From: Achromobacter animicus
GTDB taxonomy: Bacteria; Pseudomonadota; Gammaproteobacteria; Burkholderiales; Burkholderiaceae_B
Direction: 5' to 3'
NCBI RefSeq assembly: GCF_902859585.1
Contig: NZ_CADIJM010000002.1
Location: 620,001-684,000 of the forward strand
DNA: 64,000 nt
Below, one piece after another: positions 43,108 through 51,725 of this stretch (positions within the stretch are counted from its first letter, which is position 1; every line of letters begins with the position of its first letter). The notes below the pieces were generated by a model, which saw nothing but the letters and a program-made list of their open reading frames with translations, ran no database searches and was not told the DNA's origin. A program made the translations under genes and the position numbers.

Positions 43108-44061
43108 TCAGCCTTCCAGCTGGGCCCACATTTCCAGGTCGCGCTTGTCCGTCCAGATGCGCGGATGCGTGTGGCCCGAGGCCTCGTCATAGGCGCGCGA
43201 CACGTCAAACGGCATGCAGTGGTCGAAGATGACCCAGTCGCTGTAGCGCGGCTTCATGAAGTCGTAGACCTCGCGGTAGATCGTCTTCAGGTCCTTGCCC
43301 TCGGCCACGCCGCGGTTCACGGCGCCGTACAGGTCCGTCAGGAAGGCGCGTGTGCCGGCCAGGCCCTGGCGCACTTCGGTGGCGTTCTTGAGCGCCGGGC
43401 CGCGGCCGGGCACCATTTTCTCGGCTTCAAAGCCCCACAGTGCGTCCAGCGTGGTGGGCCAGTCGCGGAAGTAGGCGTCGCCGCAGTAGGGCGTGGACTG
43501 GTACTCGACCAGGTCGCCCGCGAACAGGATCTTCTGCTCGGGCAGCCAGGCGATGGTGTCGCCCTTGGTGTGGCCGCGGCCGACCTGCAGCAGCTTGACT
43601 TCCAGGTTGCCCAGGTTGACCGTCATTTCGCCCTTGAACGTCATGGTCGGCCAGACGAGACCCGGCGGAATCGATTCGGCGTTGCGGAACAGGCGGGGGA
43701 ATCGGCCGATTTCGCTGGCCTTGTCCTGCTCGCCGCGTTCGGCGATCAGGTCGTAGGTGTCGCGGCTGGCCAGGATTTCCTGGGCGTTGTAGGCCGACGC
43801 ACCGAACACGCGCACGGCGTGGTAGTGCGACAGCAGGATGTACTTGATGGGCTTGTCCGTGACTTCGCGGATGCGGCGGATCACGTCCTGGGCCATGACG
43901 GGGGTGGCCTGGGTGTCGATCACCATGACGGCCTCGTCGCCGATGATCACACCCGTGTTGGGATCGCCTTCGGCGGTGTAGGCATAGGCGTTGTCGGACA
44001 GTTTTTCGAACGAGACGACCTTGTCGTCCATGTCCGCGTGCGAGGCGAATTGCTTGCTCAT
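43108..44061 (-). CDS. MBL-fold hydrolase with an incomplete metal motif
   Basis: A 317-residue metallo-beta-lactamase-fold protein. The fold is clear: VVSFEKLSDNAYAYTAEGDP, VMVIDTQATPVMAQDVI, GRGHTKGDTIAWLPEQ and LFAGDLVEY. The primary motif, normally HxHxDH, reads SHYHAVR, so the Asp and third His of site 2 are missing while GxxHTxGD and the AGD Asp remain; at most one metal site looks complete. The start ATG 44061 has AAGGAG; MEGA at 44076 is unlikely. First gene of a unit with the FAD monooxygenase and DUF2783 gene, so it may hydrolyse a ring-opening or lactone intermediate (inference). Confidence 0.85.
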   Translation of the reverse strand: MSKQFASHADMDDKVVSFEKLSDNAYAYTAEGDPNTGVIIGDEAVMVIDTQATPVMAQDVIRRIREVTDKPIKYILLSHYHAVRVFGASAYNAQEILASRDTYDLIAERGEQDKASEIGRFPRLFRNAESIPPGLVWPTMTFKGEMTVNLGNLEVKLLQVGRGHTKGDTIAWLPEQKILFAGDLVEYQSTPYCGDAYFRDWPTTLDALWGFEAEKMVPGRGPALKNATEVRQGLAGTRAFLTDLYGAVNRGVAEGKDLKTIYREVYDFMKPRYSDWVIFDHCMPFDVSRAYDEASGHTHPRIWTDKRDLEMWAQLEG

Positions 44062-44104
44062 GGAGGCTCCTTCCACTTTTATAGGAATAGGGTGTGTGGA
44101 AGGA

Positions 44105-44150
44105 AATATAGTCCCGCGTTAGTTTTCGTGCAATACGTTTGCTATAAACG
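44105..44150 (-). promoter_or_regulatory. Promoter and palindrome driving the MBL/monooxygenase unit
   Basis: Read on the minus strand: TTGCAC (44133-44128), 17 bp, TATATT (44110-44105), a near-consensus sigma-70 promoter. The dyad CGTTT-GCTAT-AAACG (44136-44150) sits directly upstream of the -35, where an activator or repressor would bind. It shares CTATAAA with the LysR site at 40093, hinting at one regulator for both units. Confidence 0.68.
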
Positions 44151-44201
44151 AATTCCCCAGTTGTAACGGCGATTTCCCCAGGCGCTTAGGGCGGGTGGCG
44201 G

Positions 44202-45029
44202 TCAATTCCGCTGGCATTTCGGGCAGTAGTAGGTGGCCCGCTGCCCCTGGACGAAACGGCGGATGGGGGTGGCGCAGACCCGGCAGGGCAGGCCTTCGCG
44301 TTCGTACACGGCCGCGTGGATCTCGAAATAGGCTCCCGGCTCGCCGCTGGCGCCCACGTAGTCGCGCAGCGTGCTGCCGCCGGAGGTCAGCGCGTCGGCC
44401 AGCGTGGCGCGCACCATGTCTGCCAGCCGCTCGCAGCGGGCCAGCGACAGCTTGTTTGCGGGCGTCTTGGGATTGATCCGGGCGCGGAACAGACTTTCGG
44501 ACGCATAGATATTGCCCACGCCGACCACCGCCATACCGGCCAGCAGCACCTGCTTGATGGCGGCGGAATGGTTCTGGAAATGCCGGTGCAGCCAGGCCCC
44601 GTCGAACCGCGGATCGAAGGGTTCGATGCCCAGCTTGGCCAGCAACGGGTGCGCCTCGATGGGCCCCGCTTCGGCGTCGTGCCACAGCACCGCGCCGAAG
44701 CGCCGCGGATCGTGCAGGCGCAGGACCGCGCCGTCGAAGATCCATTCGACATGATCGTGCTTGCGCAGGAATTCGCCGGGCGCCACGCTGCGCAGCGAGC
44801 CCGACATGCCCAGATGCACGATCTGGGTGCCATGTTCGAAGCGCAGGAGCAGGTACTTGCCGCGCCGCGCGCATTCCAGCACCGTGCGTCCGCCGATCAG
44901 GGACGGCAGCTCCGGCGGGATGGGCCAACGCATGCGGGGTTCGTGAACGACCAGTCGCGAGAGCGTCTGGCCGGTGATGATGGCGTCGATTCCTCGGCGC
45001 GTGGTTTCGACTTCAGGCAGTTCCGGCAT
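44202..45029 (-). CDS. mutM: Formamidopyrimidine-DNA glycosylase
   Basis: Base-excision repair enzyme removing 8-oxoguanine and formamidopyrimidines. 275 residues from ATG 45029; after Met removal Pro1 is the Schiff-base nucleophile and Glu2 follows (PELPEVETTRRGI). K57-region CARRGKYLLL, H2TH motif with VVGVGNIYASESLF, and the C-terminal zinc finger (CRVCATPI ... YYCPKCQRN) are all present. It diverges from the TPR gene, and its start region overlaps the leader of that gene. Confidence 0.97.
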   Translation of the reverse strand: MPELPEVETTRRGIDAIITGQTLSRLVVHEPRMRWPIPPELPSLIGGRTVLECARRGKYLLLRFEHGTQIVHLGMSGSLRSVAPGEFLRKHDHVEWIFDGAVLRLHDPRRFGAVLWHDAEAGPIEAHPLLAKLGIEPFDPRFDGAWLHRHFQNHSAAIKQVLLAGMAVVGVGNIYASESLFRARINPKTPANKLSLARCERLADMVRATLADALTSGGSTLRDYVGASGEPGAYFEIHAAVYEREGLPCRVCATPIRRFVQGQRATYYCPKCQRN

Positions 45030-45090
45030 GAGCCAGTGTAAGATCATCAATTGCGTGTACGAAGATTGTGCCATCAACCGGACGGGCCGC

Positions 45091-46914
45091 GTGAAGTCGT
45101 CTTTTAAACAAATGAATATCGGGATCGCCGCGTTGGGGCTTGCGCTGGCAGCAATCATGGCCCCGCCGGCCCAGGCCGCCGACGGCCGGACGCGTGACGC
45201 GACGGGCCCCCGGATGGCCCCCCAAAGCCGCCAGCCTGAAACCGAAGTCATCCGCCTGCGCCCAGGTCAACTGCCTTATGTGTCGCTGACCGGCGATATC
45301 TTCTACCGCGTACTGGCTTCCGAAATCGCCGCCCAGCGGGGCATGTACGGCACCGCCGCCACCACCATGGTCGGTCTGGCCCGTGACACCGGCGATCCCC
45401 GTCTTGCCCGCCGCGGCCTTGAATTCCAGCTTGCCGGCGGCAACCTGCCCGGCGCGCTGGACGCGGCCCGCGTCTGGGCCCGCCTGGCTCCCAACGACGT
45501 CGAAGCCAGCTCCACCGAACTGGCGCTGGCGGCTGCCAATGGCCAGACCAAGGGCTTGGCCCAGGCCCTGCGCAAACGCATCGATTCCTCGCGCGACAAG
45601 CCCGCCGCCATCGGCCAGGCGCTTGCCGTGCTCAGCCGCCTGAACGACCGGCGCCTGGCGCTGCGCATCCTGGACGAATCCCTGAGCGACAGCGTGCGCA
45701 AGCTGCCCGCCGCCCATCTGGCGCTGGCCGATGTGGCCTCCGCCGCCGGCGACTACGAGCGTGCCGCGCAGGAATCCCGCGCCGCGCTGGCCGCCGATCC
45801 CAAATCCGAAGGCGCCGCCCAGCGCGTGCTGGAGTACGGCTCCAAGGTCGACCCCAAGCGCGCGCAGACTGAAGCCCGCACTTTCATCAACCGCAATCCG
45901 GGCGCCCGCAAGGTGCGCCTGATGCTGGCCGGTCAACTGGCCGACAGCGGCGACTACGACGCCGCGCTGGCCGAACTGCAAGCCATGTCGCGCCGGTCGC
46001 CTGAAGACTTCGACCTGCTCTTCATGCAGGCGCAACTGGCGTACAAGTCCGGGCAGCTTCCGCAGGCCAAGACCTTGCTGCAGCAGTATCTGGACGTCCA
46101 GAACCAGCGCCAGCGGGCCACGGTCCCGGGCGCGACCGACGCCGGCGCCGCCGCCGCCGATGCCCATGTGCTGCTGGCGCGCATCGCCGAAGACCAGGGC
46201 CATTACGACGAAGCCATCGCCGAACTCGGCCGCATCGATGACCCCACGCTGCGCTATTCCGTGCGCATGCGCCAGGCCGCGCTGCGCGCCAAGAGCGGCC
46301 GCGTGGATGACGCGCTGGCCATGATCGACTCGGCCGGCCCGCAGGACGAAGAAGAACGCGCCCTGGGCGCGCTGACCAAGGCGCAGATCCTGCGCGACGC
46401 CGATCGGATCGGCCAGGCGGTCACCGCCCTGGAAGCCGCCGACCAGGCGCTGCCGGACACGGTCGAAATCAAATACGAACTGGCGATGCTGTACGAACGC
46501 CAGAACCGCCTCTCTGACCTGGAACGCATGCTGCGTCAGGTCATCGCGCTGGATCCGGATCACGCCCATGCGTACAACGCGCTGGGCTACACGCTGGCGG
46601 ACCACAATCAGCGCCTGCCCGAGGCCCTGGACCTGATCACGCAGGCGCTGGAGTTGTCGCCCAACGATCCGTTCATTCTCGACAGCATGGGCTGGGTCAA
46701 ATTCCGCATGGGCGACACCACCGCCGCCGCGGATTATCTGCGCCGCGCCTACAGCGTGCGTCCCGAAGCCGACATCGCCGCGCATCTGGCCGAGGTGCTT
46801 TGGGCGCAAGGCAAGCGCGATCAGGCCATGGACCTGCTGCGCGCGGCCCTGCAGAAAGATCCCAAGAACAAGACGGTTCAGGACGTCGTGAAGCGTCTGG
46901 GGGTCAGCCTGTGA
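45091..46914 (+). CDS. Exported TPR-repeat protein upstream of lolB
   Basis: A 607-residue periplasmic or outer-membrane-associated scaffold. It begins with a signal peptide (MKSSFKQMNIGIAALGLALA ... PPAQAAD) and continues as a superhelix of about 12 tetratricopeptide repeats; the clearest are near HAHAYNALGYTLADHNQRLP, PNDPFILDSMGWVKFRMGDT and VRPEADIAAHLAEVLWAQGK. GTG 45091 is chosen because it adds two lysines to the signal peptide; ATG 45112 is the alternative, and neither has a strong ribosome site. Its stop overlaps the lolB start (GTGA), and this pairing is widespread in beta- and gammaproteobacteria. Partner unknown. Confidence 0.88.
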   Translation: MKSSFKQMNIGIAALGLALAAIMAPPAQAADGRTRDATGPRMAPQSRQPETEVIRLRPGQLPYVSLTGDIFYRVLASEIAAQRGMYGTAATTMVGLARDTGDPRLARRGLEFQLAGGNLPGALDAARVWARLAPNDVEASSTELALAAANGQTKGLAQALRKRIDSSRDKPAAIGQALAVLSRLNDRRLALRILDESLSDSVRKLPAAHLALADVASAAGDYERAAQESRAALAADPKSEGAAQRVLEYGSKVDPKRAQTEARTFINRNPGARKVRLMLAGQLADSGDYDAALAELQAMSRRSPEDFDLLFMQAQLAYKSGQLPQAKTLLQQYLDVQNQRQRATVPGATDAGAAAADAHVLLARIAEDQGHYDEAIAELGRIDDPTLRYSVRMRQAALRAKSGRVDDALAMIDSAGPQDEEERALGALTKAQILRDADRIGQAVTALEAADQALPDTVEIKYELAMLYERQNRLSDLERMLRQVIALDPDHAHAYNALGYTLADHNQRLPEALDLITQALELSPNDPFILDSMGWVKFRMGDTTAAADYLRRAYSVRPEADIAAHLAEVLWAQGKRDQAMDLLRAALQKDPKNKTVQDVVKRLGVSL

Positions 46915-47513
46915 CGGCAGTATTTGCAGGATTGCGCGGCGCCGCGGCCAGCGTGCGCTGGATGGCAATGGCGCTGTTGGCCTTCACCCTGGCAGCATGC
47001 ACGTCGTTGCCCAAGCCGATCGAAGGCGCCAGCGCCGATGCGTTTTCTCGCATCGGGCGCTTTGCCATTACCGTCAACGAAGAAAGCGGCAAGCAAAACG
47101 CGGTGCAGGGCGGTTTTTCCTGGTCCGACGATGGCCGCCGTTATGTGCTGGACTTGACCAACCCGCTGGGCTCGACCGAAGCGCGAGTGGAAGGCACCCC
47201 CGGCGCCGCCAGCCTCACCAAGGCAGACGGCACCCGGCTGGTCGCCGACAACCCGGATGCGCTCGCCGAAGACGCGCTGGGCAGCAGCATGCCGGTGTCC
47301 GGGCTGCGCGACTGGCTGCGTGGCAAGGTGCCCGCAGACCCCGAGGCCACCGACGTCACCCGCGACGAACTGGGCCGCCCCGTGGCATTCGAACAGGGCG
47401 GCTGGCGCGCCAAGCTTTCCCGCTACGACGAAAAAGGCCCGCAACTGCTGGTGCTGGAGCGCCAGGAACCCGGACGCCGCATCCTCGTTCGGCTGGTCGT
47501 CAACCAGTCGTGA
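46911..47513 (+). CDS. lolB: Outer-membrane lipoprotein receptor LolB
   Basis: Accepts lipoproteins from LolA and inserts them in the outer membrane. 200 residues from GTG 46911, which overlaps the preceding stop. The signal peptide ends in the lipobox LAAC with lipidated C30. The mature part matches LolB: FSRIGRFAITVNEESGKQN, GGFSWSDDGRRYVLDLTNPLG, LRDWLRGKVPADPEAT, and a C-terminal RILVRLVVNQS. It is translationally coupled to the TPR gene; ispE, the usual next gene, is displaced by a chemotaxis receptor. Confidence 0.93.
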   Translation: MTAVFAGLRGAAASVRWMAMALLAFTLAACTSLPKPIEGASADAFSRIGRFAITVNEESGKQNAVQGGFSWSDDGRRYVLDLTNPLGSTEARVEGTPGAASLTKADGTRLVADNPDALAEDALGSSMPVSGLRDWLRGKVPADPEATDVTRDELGRPVAFEQGGWRAKLSRYDEKGPQLLVLERQEPGRRILVRLVVNQS

Positions 47514-47517
47514 GCGC

Positions 47518-47538
47518 GCGCGGCGTCAGGCGCCGCGC
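47518..47538 (+). terminator. GC hairpin after lolB
   Basis: GCGCGGCG (47518-47525), loop TCAGG, CGCCGCGC (47531-47538), 5 bp past the lolB stop and without a T-run. Candidate end of the mutual TPR-lolB transcript. Confidence 0.4.
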
Positions 47539-47620
47539 TGGGTGATTCGGGTAAACCCTTATCACATCGCCTTCATTCCAATCAAGCGAATAACCGCCGC
47601 AAATCCGGGCGTGTTACCGC

Positions 47621-47648
47621 TTGAAATATATTGACTTCACTGAATAAT
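47621..47648 (+). promoter_or_regulatory. Sigma-70 promoter of the chemotaxis receptor gene
   Basis: TTGAAA (47621-47626), 16 bp, AATAAT (47643-47648), in an AT-rich patch unlike the surroundings and 84 bp before the receptor ATG. It indicates independent transcription of that gene. Confidence 0.55.
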
Positions 47649-47732
47649 TCTCCCTGCCCGCGCCCGGTTCGTGCGCGGCGCAGCAATTCGGGGTCGACGC
47701 TCGTCTGCCGCCACCCTTTTGGAGAATGGCCA

Positions 47733-49331
47733 ATGTTCAGGAACACACGCATCGCGACGGTGCTATTGGGAATCATCGCGATATTTTTCACCTTCCAGTT
47801 GGTGATCGGCGGCATGGGCTTCGTTGCCCTGCGGCAGACCAACCACGATGTCGAGCAGCTTTATCGCCTGTCGGCGCAACAGGTCAATGCGGTCAATTCC
47901 GCGTCGCTGTCGCTCGTTGCGGCCCGCACGGACCTGAGCCGCTACGCCACGCGCGTCGCGCAGGGCAACACCGACGACAAGAGCTCGCTCCAGGCCGCGC
48001 GCCAGCGCATCGTGTCGGCCGATCGCGCCTTCCAAGGGTTCTCCGGCAGCCTGTCCGCCGAGGAAAAGGCCGAGTCCGCCGGCATCATCGATGCCTACAC
48101 CAAGCTCAGCACCAACCTGCAGAACGTGGGCCGCGTCCTTGAGGCTGGCGACATGGACGCCTACTTCAAGCAGGGTACGCAGGCCGTGCAGGAGCGTCTC
48201 GTAAGCGAGCGCGACGCCTTCGTGCTGCGTGCCGAGAGCACCGGGCAGACGGTCATGGATGAAATCTCCATGTTCCACACGCTGTTCAGTTCGCTGCTGG
48301 CCGGCATTCTGGCGCTGGGCCTGTTGATGGCCGTCGGCGCGCATGTGTTGATCCGCCGCATGATCGTGCGTCCGCTGCTGGAAGCGGGCGAAGTCTTCCG
48401 CCGCATCGCCGAAGGCGACCTGACGCGCCGCGTGGCGGATATGGGCAAGAACGAAATCGGCGCGCTGATCGGCGCCCTCAAGGCCATGCAGGACAGCCTG
48501 GTGCGCACTGTGTCGGCCGTGCGCCGCGGCGTTGACGAGATCAACGTCGGTGCGCGCGAGATTTCTTCGGGCAACACCGATCTGTCCAGCCGCACCGAAG
48601 AGCAGGCTGCGTCGCTCGAAGAAACCGCGGCCAGCATGGAAGAGCTGGCCACCACCGTGAAGCAGAATGCCGACACCGCACGCGAGGCCAATCGCATGGT
48701 GGCCGCGTCGCAGGCGGTTGCACAGCGCGGCGGCGAGGCCGTGTCCAGCGTGGTCGAAACCATGCATGCGATTTCGGGCAGCTCGTCGCGCATCGCCGAC
48801 ATCGTGGGCGTGATCGACGGCATTGCTTTCCAGACCAACATCCTGGCGCTCAACGCCGCGGTCGAAGCCGCGCGCGCGGGCGAGCAGGGCAAGGGTTTTG
48901 CGGTCGTGGCCAGCGAAGTGCGCACGCTGGCACAGCGCAGCGCCGCCGCCGCCAAGGAAATCAAGCAGCTCATCGAGGATTCCGCGCAGAAGGTCGGCGT
49001 GGGTTCGGAGCAGGTTGAAAACGCCGGCGCCACGATGCGCGAGATCGTCGAATCCGTGCAGCGCGTGACCAGCCTGATGGCCGAGATCTCGGCCGCTTCG
49101 GAAGAGCAGGCCACCGGCATCGACCAGGTCAACCGCGCGGTGTCGCAGATGGATAGCGTGACGCAGCAGAACGCGGCCTTGGTCGAAGAAGCCGCCGCTG
49201 CTGCTGGCGCCCTGGAAGAACAGGCGCGCCAACTGGCCGGCGCCGTGTCGGTGTTCAAGCTGCCGGAGGGACAGGTCATCGACGCGCCTGCTGCACGACT
49301 TGGCGGGAGCGTGACGCCGCAGTTGGCGTAA
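47733..49331 (+). CDS. Methyl-accepting chemotaxis protein
   Basis: A 532-residue Tar/Tsr-like receptor. The first membrane helix is at residues 8-30, then a four-helix-bundle periplasmic domain of about 150 residues, a second helix near 190-212 and a HAMP domain (RRMIVRPLLEAGEVFRRIAEGDL). The cytoplasmic signalling tip IAFQTNILALNAAVEAARAG is intact, with methylation-helix sequence on both sides (TEEQAASLEETAASMEE). There is no C-terminal NWETF-type CheR tether. The ATG at 47733 has GGAG upstream. It sits between lolB and ispE with its own promoter. Ligand unknown. Confidence 0.95.
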   Translation: MFRNTRIATVLLGIIAIFFTFQLVIGGMGFVALRQTNHDVEQLYRLSAQQVNAVNSASLSLVAARTDLSRYATRVAQGNTDDKSSLQAARQRIVSADRAFQGFSGSLSAEEKAESAGIIDAYTKLSTNLQNVGRVLEAGDMDAYFKQGTQAVQERLVSERDAFVLRAESTGQTVMDEISMFHTLFSSLLAGILALGLLMAVGAHVLIRRMIVRPLLEAGEVFRRIAEGDLTRRVADMGKNEIGALIGALKAMQDSLVRTVSAVRRGVDEINVGAREISSGNTDLSSRTEEQAASLEETAASMEELATTVKQNADTAREANRMVAASQAVAQRGGEAVSSVVETMHAISGSSSRIADIVGVIDGIAFQTNILALNAAVEAARAGEQGKGFAVVASEVRTLAQRSAAAAKEIKQLIEDSAQKVGVGSEQVENAGATMREIVESVQRVTSLMAEISAASEEQATGIDQVNRAVSQMDSVTQQNAALVEEAAAAAGALEEQARQLAGAVSVFKLPEGQVIDAPAARLGGSVTPQLA

Positions 49332-49395
49332 AGGCGCCACGGTGCGCCGGCCCGTCTCGCTAGAATGACGGATTGATCCGCACCGGTTGTCTTTC

Positions 49396-50367
49396 GTGAC
49401 CCTCTACGACGTTCCCGCTCCCGCCAAGCTGAATCTCTTCCTGCACGTCGTGGGCCGCCGCGCCGACGGCTATCACCTGCTGCAAACGGTGTTCCGCTTC
49501 ATCGACCTGTGCGACACGCTGCACTTCGATGTGCGGTCCGATGGCGTCATCAGCCGCGCCACCGATCTGCCGGGAGTCCCCGAAGACCAGGACCTCACCG
49601 TGCGCGCCGCGCGCGCCCTGCAGAAGGCCACGGGCACGCGCCAGGGCGCGCAGATCAGCCTTGAAAAGCGCATTCCGCAAGGTGGGGGCTTAGGCGGCGG
49701 ATCGAGCGATGCGGCATCGGTGCTGATCGCCTTGAACAAGCTGTGGAACACGGGACTGTCGCGTCAGGAACTCATGGCGCTGGCGTTGCCGCTGGGCGCG
49801 GACGTGCCCGTCTTCGTCTTTGGACAGTCGGCGTTTGCGCAGGGAATCGGCGAAGATCTCACCGCCGTGACGCTGCCCGAACGTGCCTATCTGGTGGCGC
49901 AACCCGATGCCAGCGTGCCGACTGTTGGAATATTTTCCGCACCCGATTTGACAAGGGATACTTCTTACATCACAATAGCGGACTTTCTTGCTTCGCAAAC
50001 ATTTTTGCCAAGCGGATCCCTAGGGAAACACCCCGGCGGTGAACACCGAAGTGGTGAAACCCCAAGCGGATGCGCGCTTTACGGAAAAAATGATTTGGAG
50101 CCGGTGGTCTACCGTCTTTATCCTGAAGTACTTGGGGCATCGCGGTGGCTTGCTGAGCGGGGTCTCCCTGTTCGCATGTCGGGATCAGGCGCGTGTTTAT
50201 TCGCCGAATTTTCCGAAACATCGCAGGCCGTTTTGGCAGAACAAGAAATTACCGCTATAATGCGCGGCGCTGATAAAACATTCAGCCAAACGCATCCACG
50301 GTTTCGGTTAGTGCAGGCATGTACTGGGTTAGCTGAACATCCGTTGCGGAATTGGATTGCAAGATAG
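49396..50367 (+). CDS. ispE: 4-diphosphocytidyl-2-C-methyl-D-erythritol kinase
   Basis: GHMP kinase of the MEP isoprenoid pathway. 323 residues from GTG 49396 (MTLYDVPAPAKLNLFLHVVG); a TTG at 49387 is also in frame. The ATP loop is PQGGGLGGGSSDAASVL, and motif 3 is RMSGSGACLFAEF. It is about 40 residues longer than the Escherichia coli enzyme because of a polar, Gly/Ser-rich insert (about residues 195-222, around GKHPGGEHRSGETPSG). From about 49925 to the end, codon use shifts to AT-rich, low-frequency codons unlike the first half. The stop is 1 nt before tRNA-Gln. Confidence 0.93.
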   Translation: MTLYDVPAPAKLNLFLHVVGRRADGYHLLQTVFRFIDLCDTLHFDVRSDGVISRATDLPGVPEDQDLTVRAARALQKATGTRQGAQISLEKRIPQGGGLGGGSSDAASVLIALNKLWNTGLSRQELMALALPLGADVPVFVFGQSAFAQGIGEDLTAVTLPERAYLVAQPDASVPTVGIFSAPDLTRDTSYITIADFLASQTFLPSGSLGKHPGGEHRSGETPSGCALYGKNDLEPVVYRLYPEVLGASRWLAERGLPVRMSGSGACLFAEFSETSQAVLAEQEITAIMRGADKTFSQTHPRFRLVQACTGLAEHPLRNWIAR

Positions 50368-50368
50368 T

Positions 50369-50445
50369 TGGGGAGTCGCCAAGCTGGTTAAGGCACCGGA
50401 TTTTGATTCCGGCATGCGAAGGTTCGAATCCTTCCTCCCCAGCCA
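50369..50445 (+). tRNA. tRNA-Gln (UUG)
   Basis: Acceptor TGGGGAG (50369-50375) pairs with CTCCCCA; the anticodon stem CCGGA/TCCGG holds loop TTTTGAT with anticodon TTG; the T arm GAAGG-TTCGAAT-CCTTC is canonical; the discriminator is G and CCA is encoded (50443-50445). It begins 1 nt after the ispE stop and has no room for its own promoter outside ispE, so it is either read through from ispE or started inside it. Confidence 0.97.
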
Positions 50446-50456
50446 ACCGAATACAT

Positions 50457-50515
50457 AAAAAAGCTGTTGAACACGCCTGTAAGACACTGGCCCGGGTTCA
50501 GCAGCTTTTTTATTT
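50457..50515 (+). terminator. Terminator after tRNA-Gln
   Basis: AAAAAAGCTGTTGAAC (50457-50472) pairs with GTTCAGCAGCTTTTTT (50496-50511) with one G-T wobble, a loop of about 23 nt, and a T-rich tail (TTTTTTATTTT). It separates the ispE-tRNA transcript from prs. Confidence 0.75.
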
Positions 50516-50625
50516 TCCGGATTCGCTGGTGCAAGTTGAACGTGCTTGTCCAAGTCACCCCGGGTATCACCCCGCATCATTCGCATCAATCGTTAGTGTC
50601 TCAAACGACCATCGCATCATCCATC

Positions 50626-51576
50626 ATGGCAAACGATAGCTTCATGATTTTCACGGGCACCGCCAACACTCGGCTGGCCGTGGACGTAGTCAACCACCTC
50701 GACATGTCCCTGGGAAAGATGACCGTTGGTCGTTTTTCGGACGGCGAGGTGATGGTCGAGATCAACGAGAACGTGCGGGGTAAAGACGTCTTCGTCCTGC
50801 AGCCCACCTGTGCGCCTACGAACGACAACCTGATGGAAATCATGGTGATGGTCGATGCCCTGCGCCGCGCGTCGGCCGGCCGCATCACCGCCGCGATTCC
50901 CTATTTTGGCTATGCCCGCCAGGACCGCCGCCCGCGTTCGGCGCGCGTGGCCATCTCGGCCAAGGTCGTGGCCAACATGCTGCAAGTGGCTGGCGTTGAC
51001 CGCGTCCTGACCATGGACCTGCACGCTGACCAGATCCAGGGTTTCTTCGACATTCCCGTGGACAACATCTACGCCGGTCCGATCCTGCTGGGCGACATCT
51101 GGCGCCGCAATTTCTCGAACCTGGTCGTGGTGTCCCCGGACATCGGCGGCGTGGTTCGTGCCCGCGCGCTGGCCAAGCAGCTTGAAGCCGACCTGGCCAT
51201 CATCGACAAGCGCCGTCCGCGCGCCAACGTGTCGGAAGTGATGAACATCATCGGTGAAGTCGACGGCCGCACCTGCATCATCATGGACGACATGGTCGAC
51301 ACCGCCGGCACGCTGTGCAAGGCGGCCCAGGCCCTGAAAGACCGCGGCGCCGGCGCCGTTTACGCCTATTGCACGCACCCCGTGCTGTCGGGCGGCGCCA
51401 TCGACCGCATCGAAGCGTCGGAACTCGACGAACTCGTCGTCACCGACACCATCCCGCTGTCCGAGCAAGGCCAGGCCAGCGGCAAGATCCGCCAGCTGTC
51501 GTGCGCCGCGCTGCTGGGCGAGACCATCCTGCGTATTTCCAACGCCGAATCGGTCAGCTCGCTGTTCGTCGATTGA
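50626..51576 (+). CDS. prs: Ribose-phosphate pyrophosphokinase
   Basis: Makes PRPP from ribose-5-phosphate and ATP for nucleotide, histidine and tryptophan synthesis. 316 residues with [29 protein letters not shown] (flexible loop), [12 protein letters not shown], the catalytic [11 protein letters not shown] and the PRPP loop [13 protein letters not shown]. The start ATG 50626 gives the conserved [14 protein letters not shown]; the preceding bases (CATCGCATCATCC) lack a Shine-Dalgarno site, odd for a highly expressed gene. Transcribed toward rplY and pth. Confidence 0.97.
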   Translation: MANDSFMIFTGTANTRLAVDVVNHLDMSLGKMTVGRFSDGEVMVEINENVRGKDVFVLQPTCAPTNDNLMEIMVMVDALRRASAGRITAAIPYFGYARQDRRPRSARVAISAKVVANMLQVAGVDRVLTMDLHADQIQGFFDIPVDNIYAGPILLGDIWRRNFSNLVVVSPDIGGVVRARALAKQLEADLAIIDKRRPRANVSEVMNIIGEVDGRTCIIMDDMVDTAGTLCKAAQALKDRGAGAVYAYCTHPVLSGGAIDRIEASELDELVVTDTIPLSEQGQASGKIRQLSCAALLGETILRISNAESVSSLFVD

Positions 51577-51725
51577 CGCGTAGGCGTTGATCGGGCCACA
51601 GCCCACATTTGCAGTTCTTTGCGCCTCGCTGGTCGCGGCAAGGCGCAAACAAGCACGGCGCGCCCTTTGCGCGCCGTGAATTCAACCGGTGAAGTCTCTT
51701 CACCTTTATCGTTTCGGAGTTATCC

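Noticed and set aside
47541-47570. Possible FliA (sigma-28) promoter ahead of the chemotaxis receptor
   Set aside because: TAAA is present, but the spacing and the GCCGATAA-like -10 do not fit; the sigma-70 pair at 47621-47648 is better.
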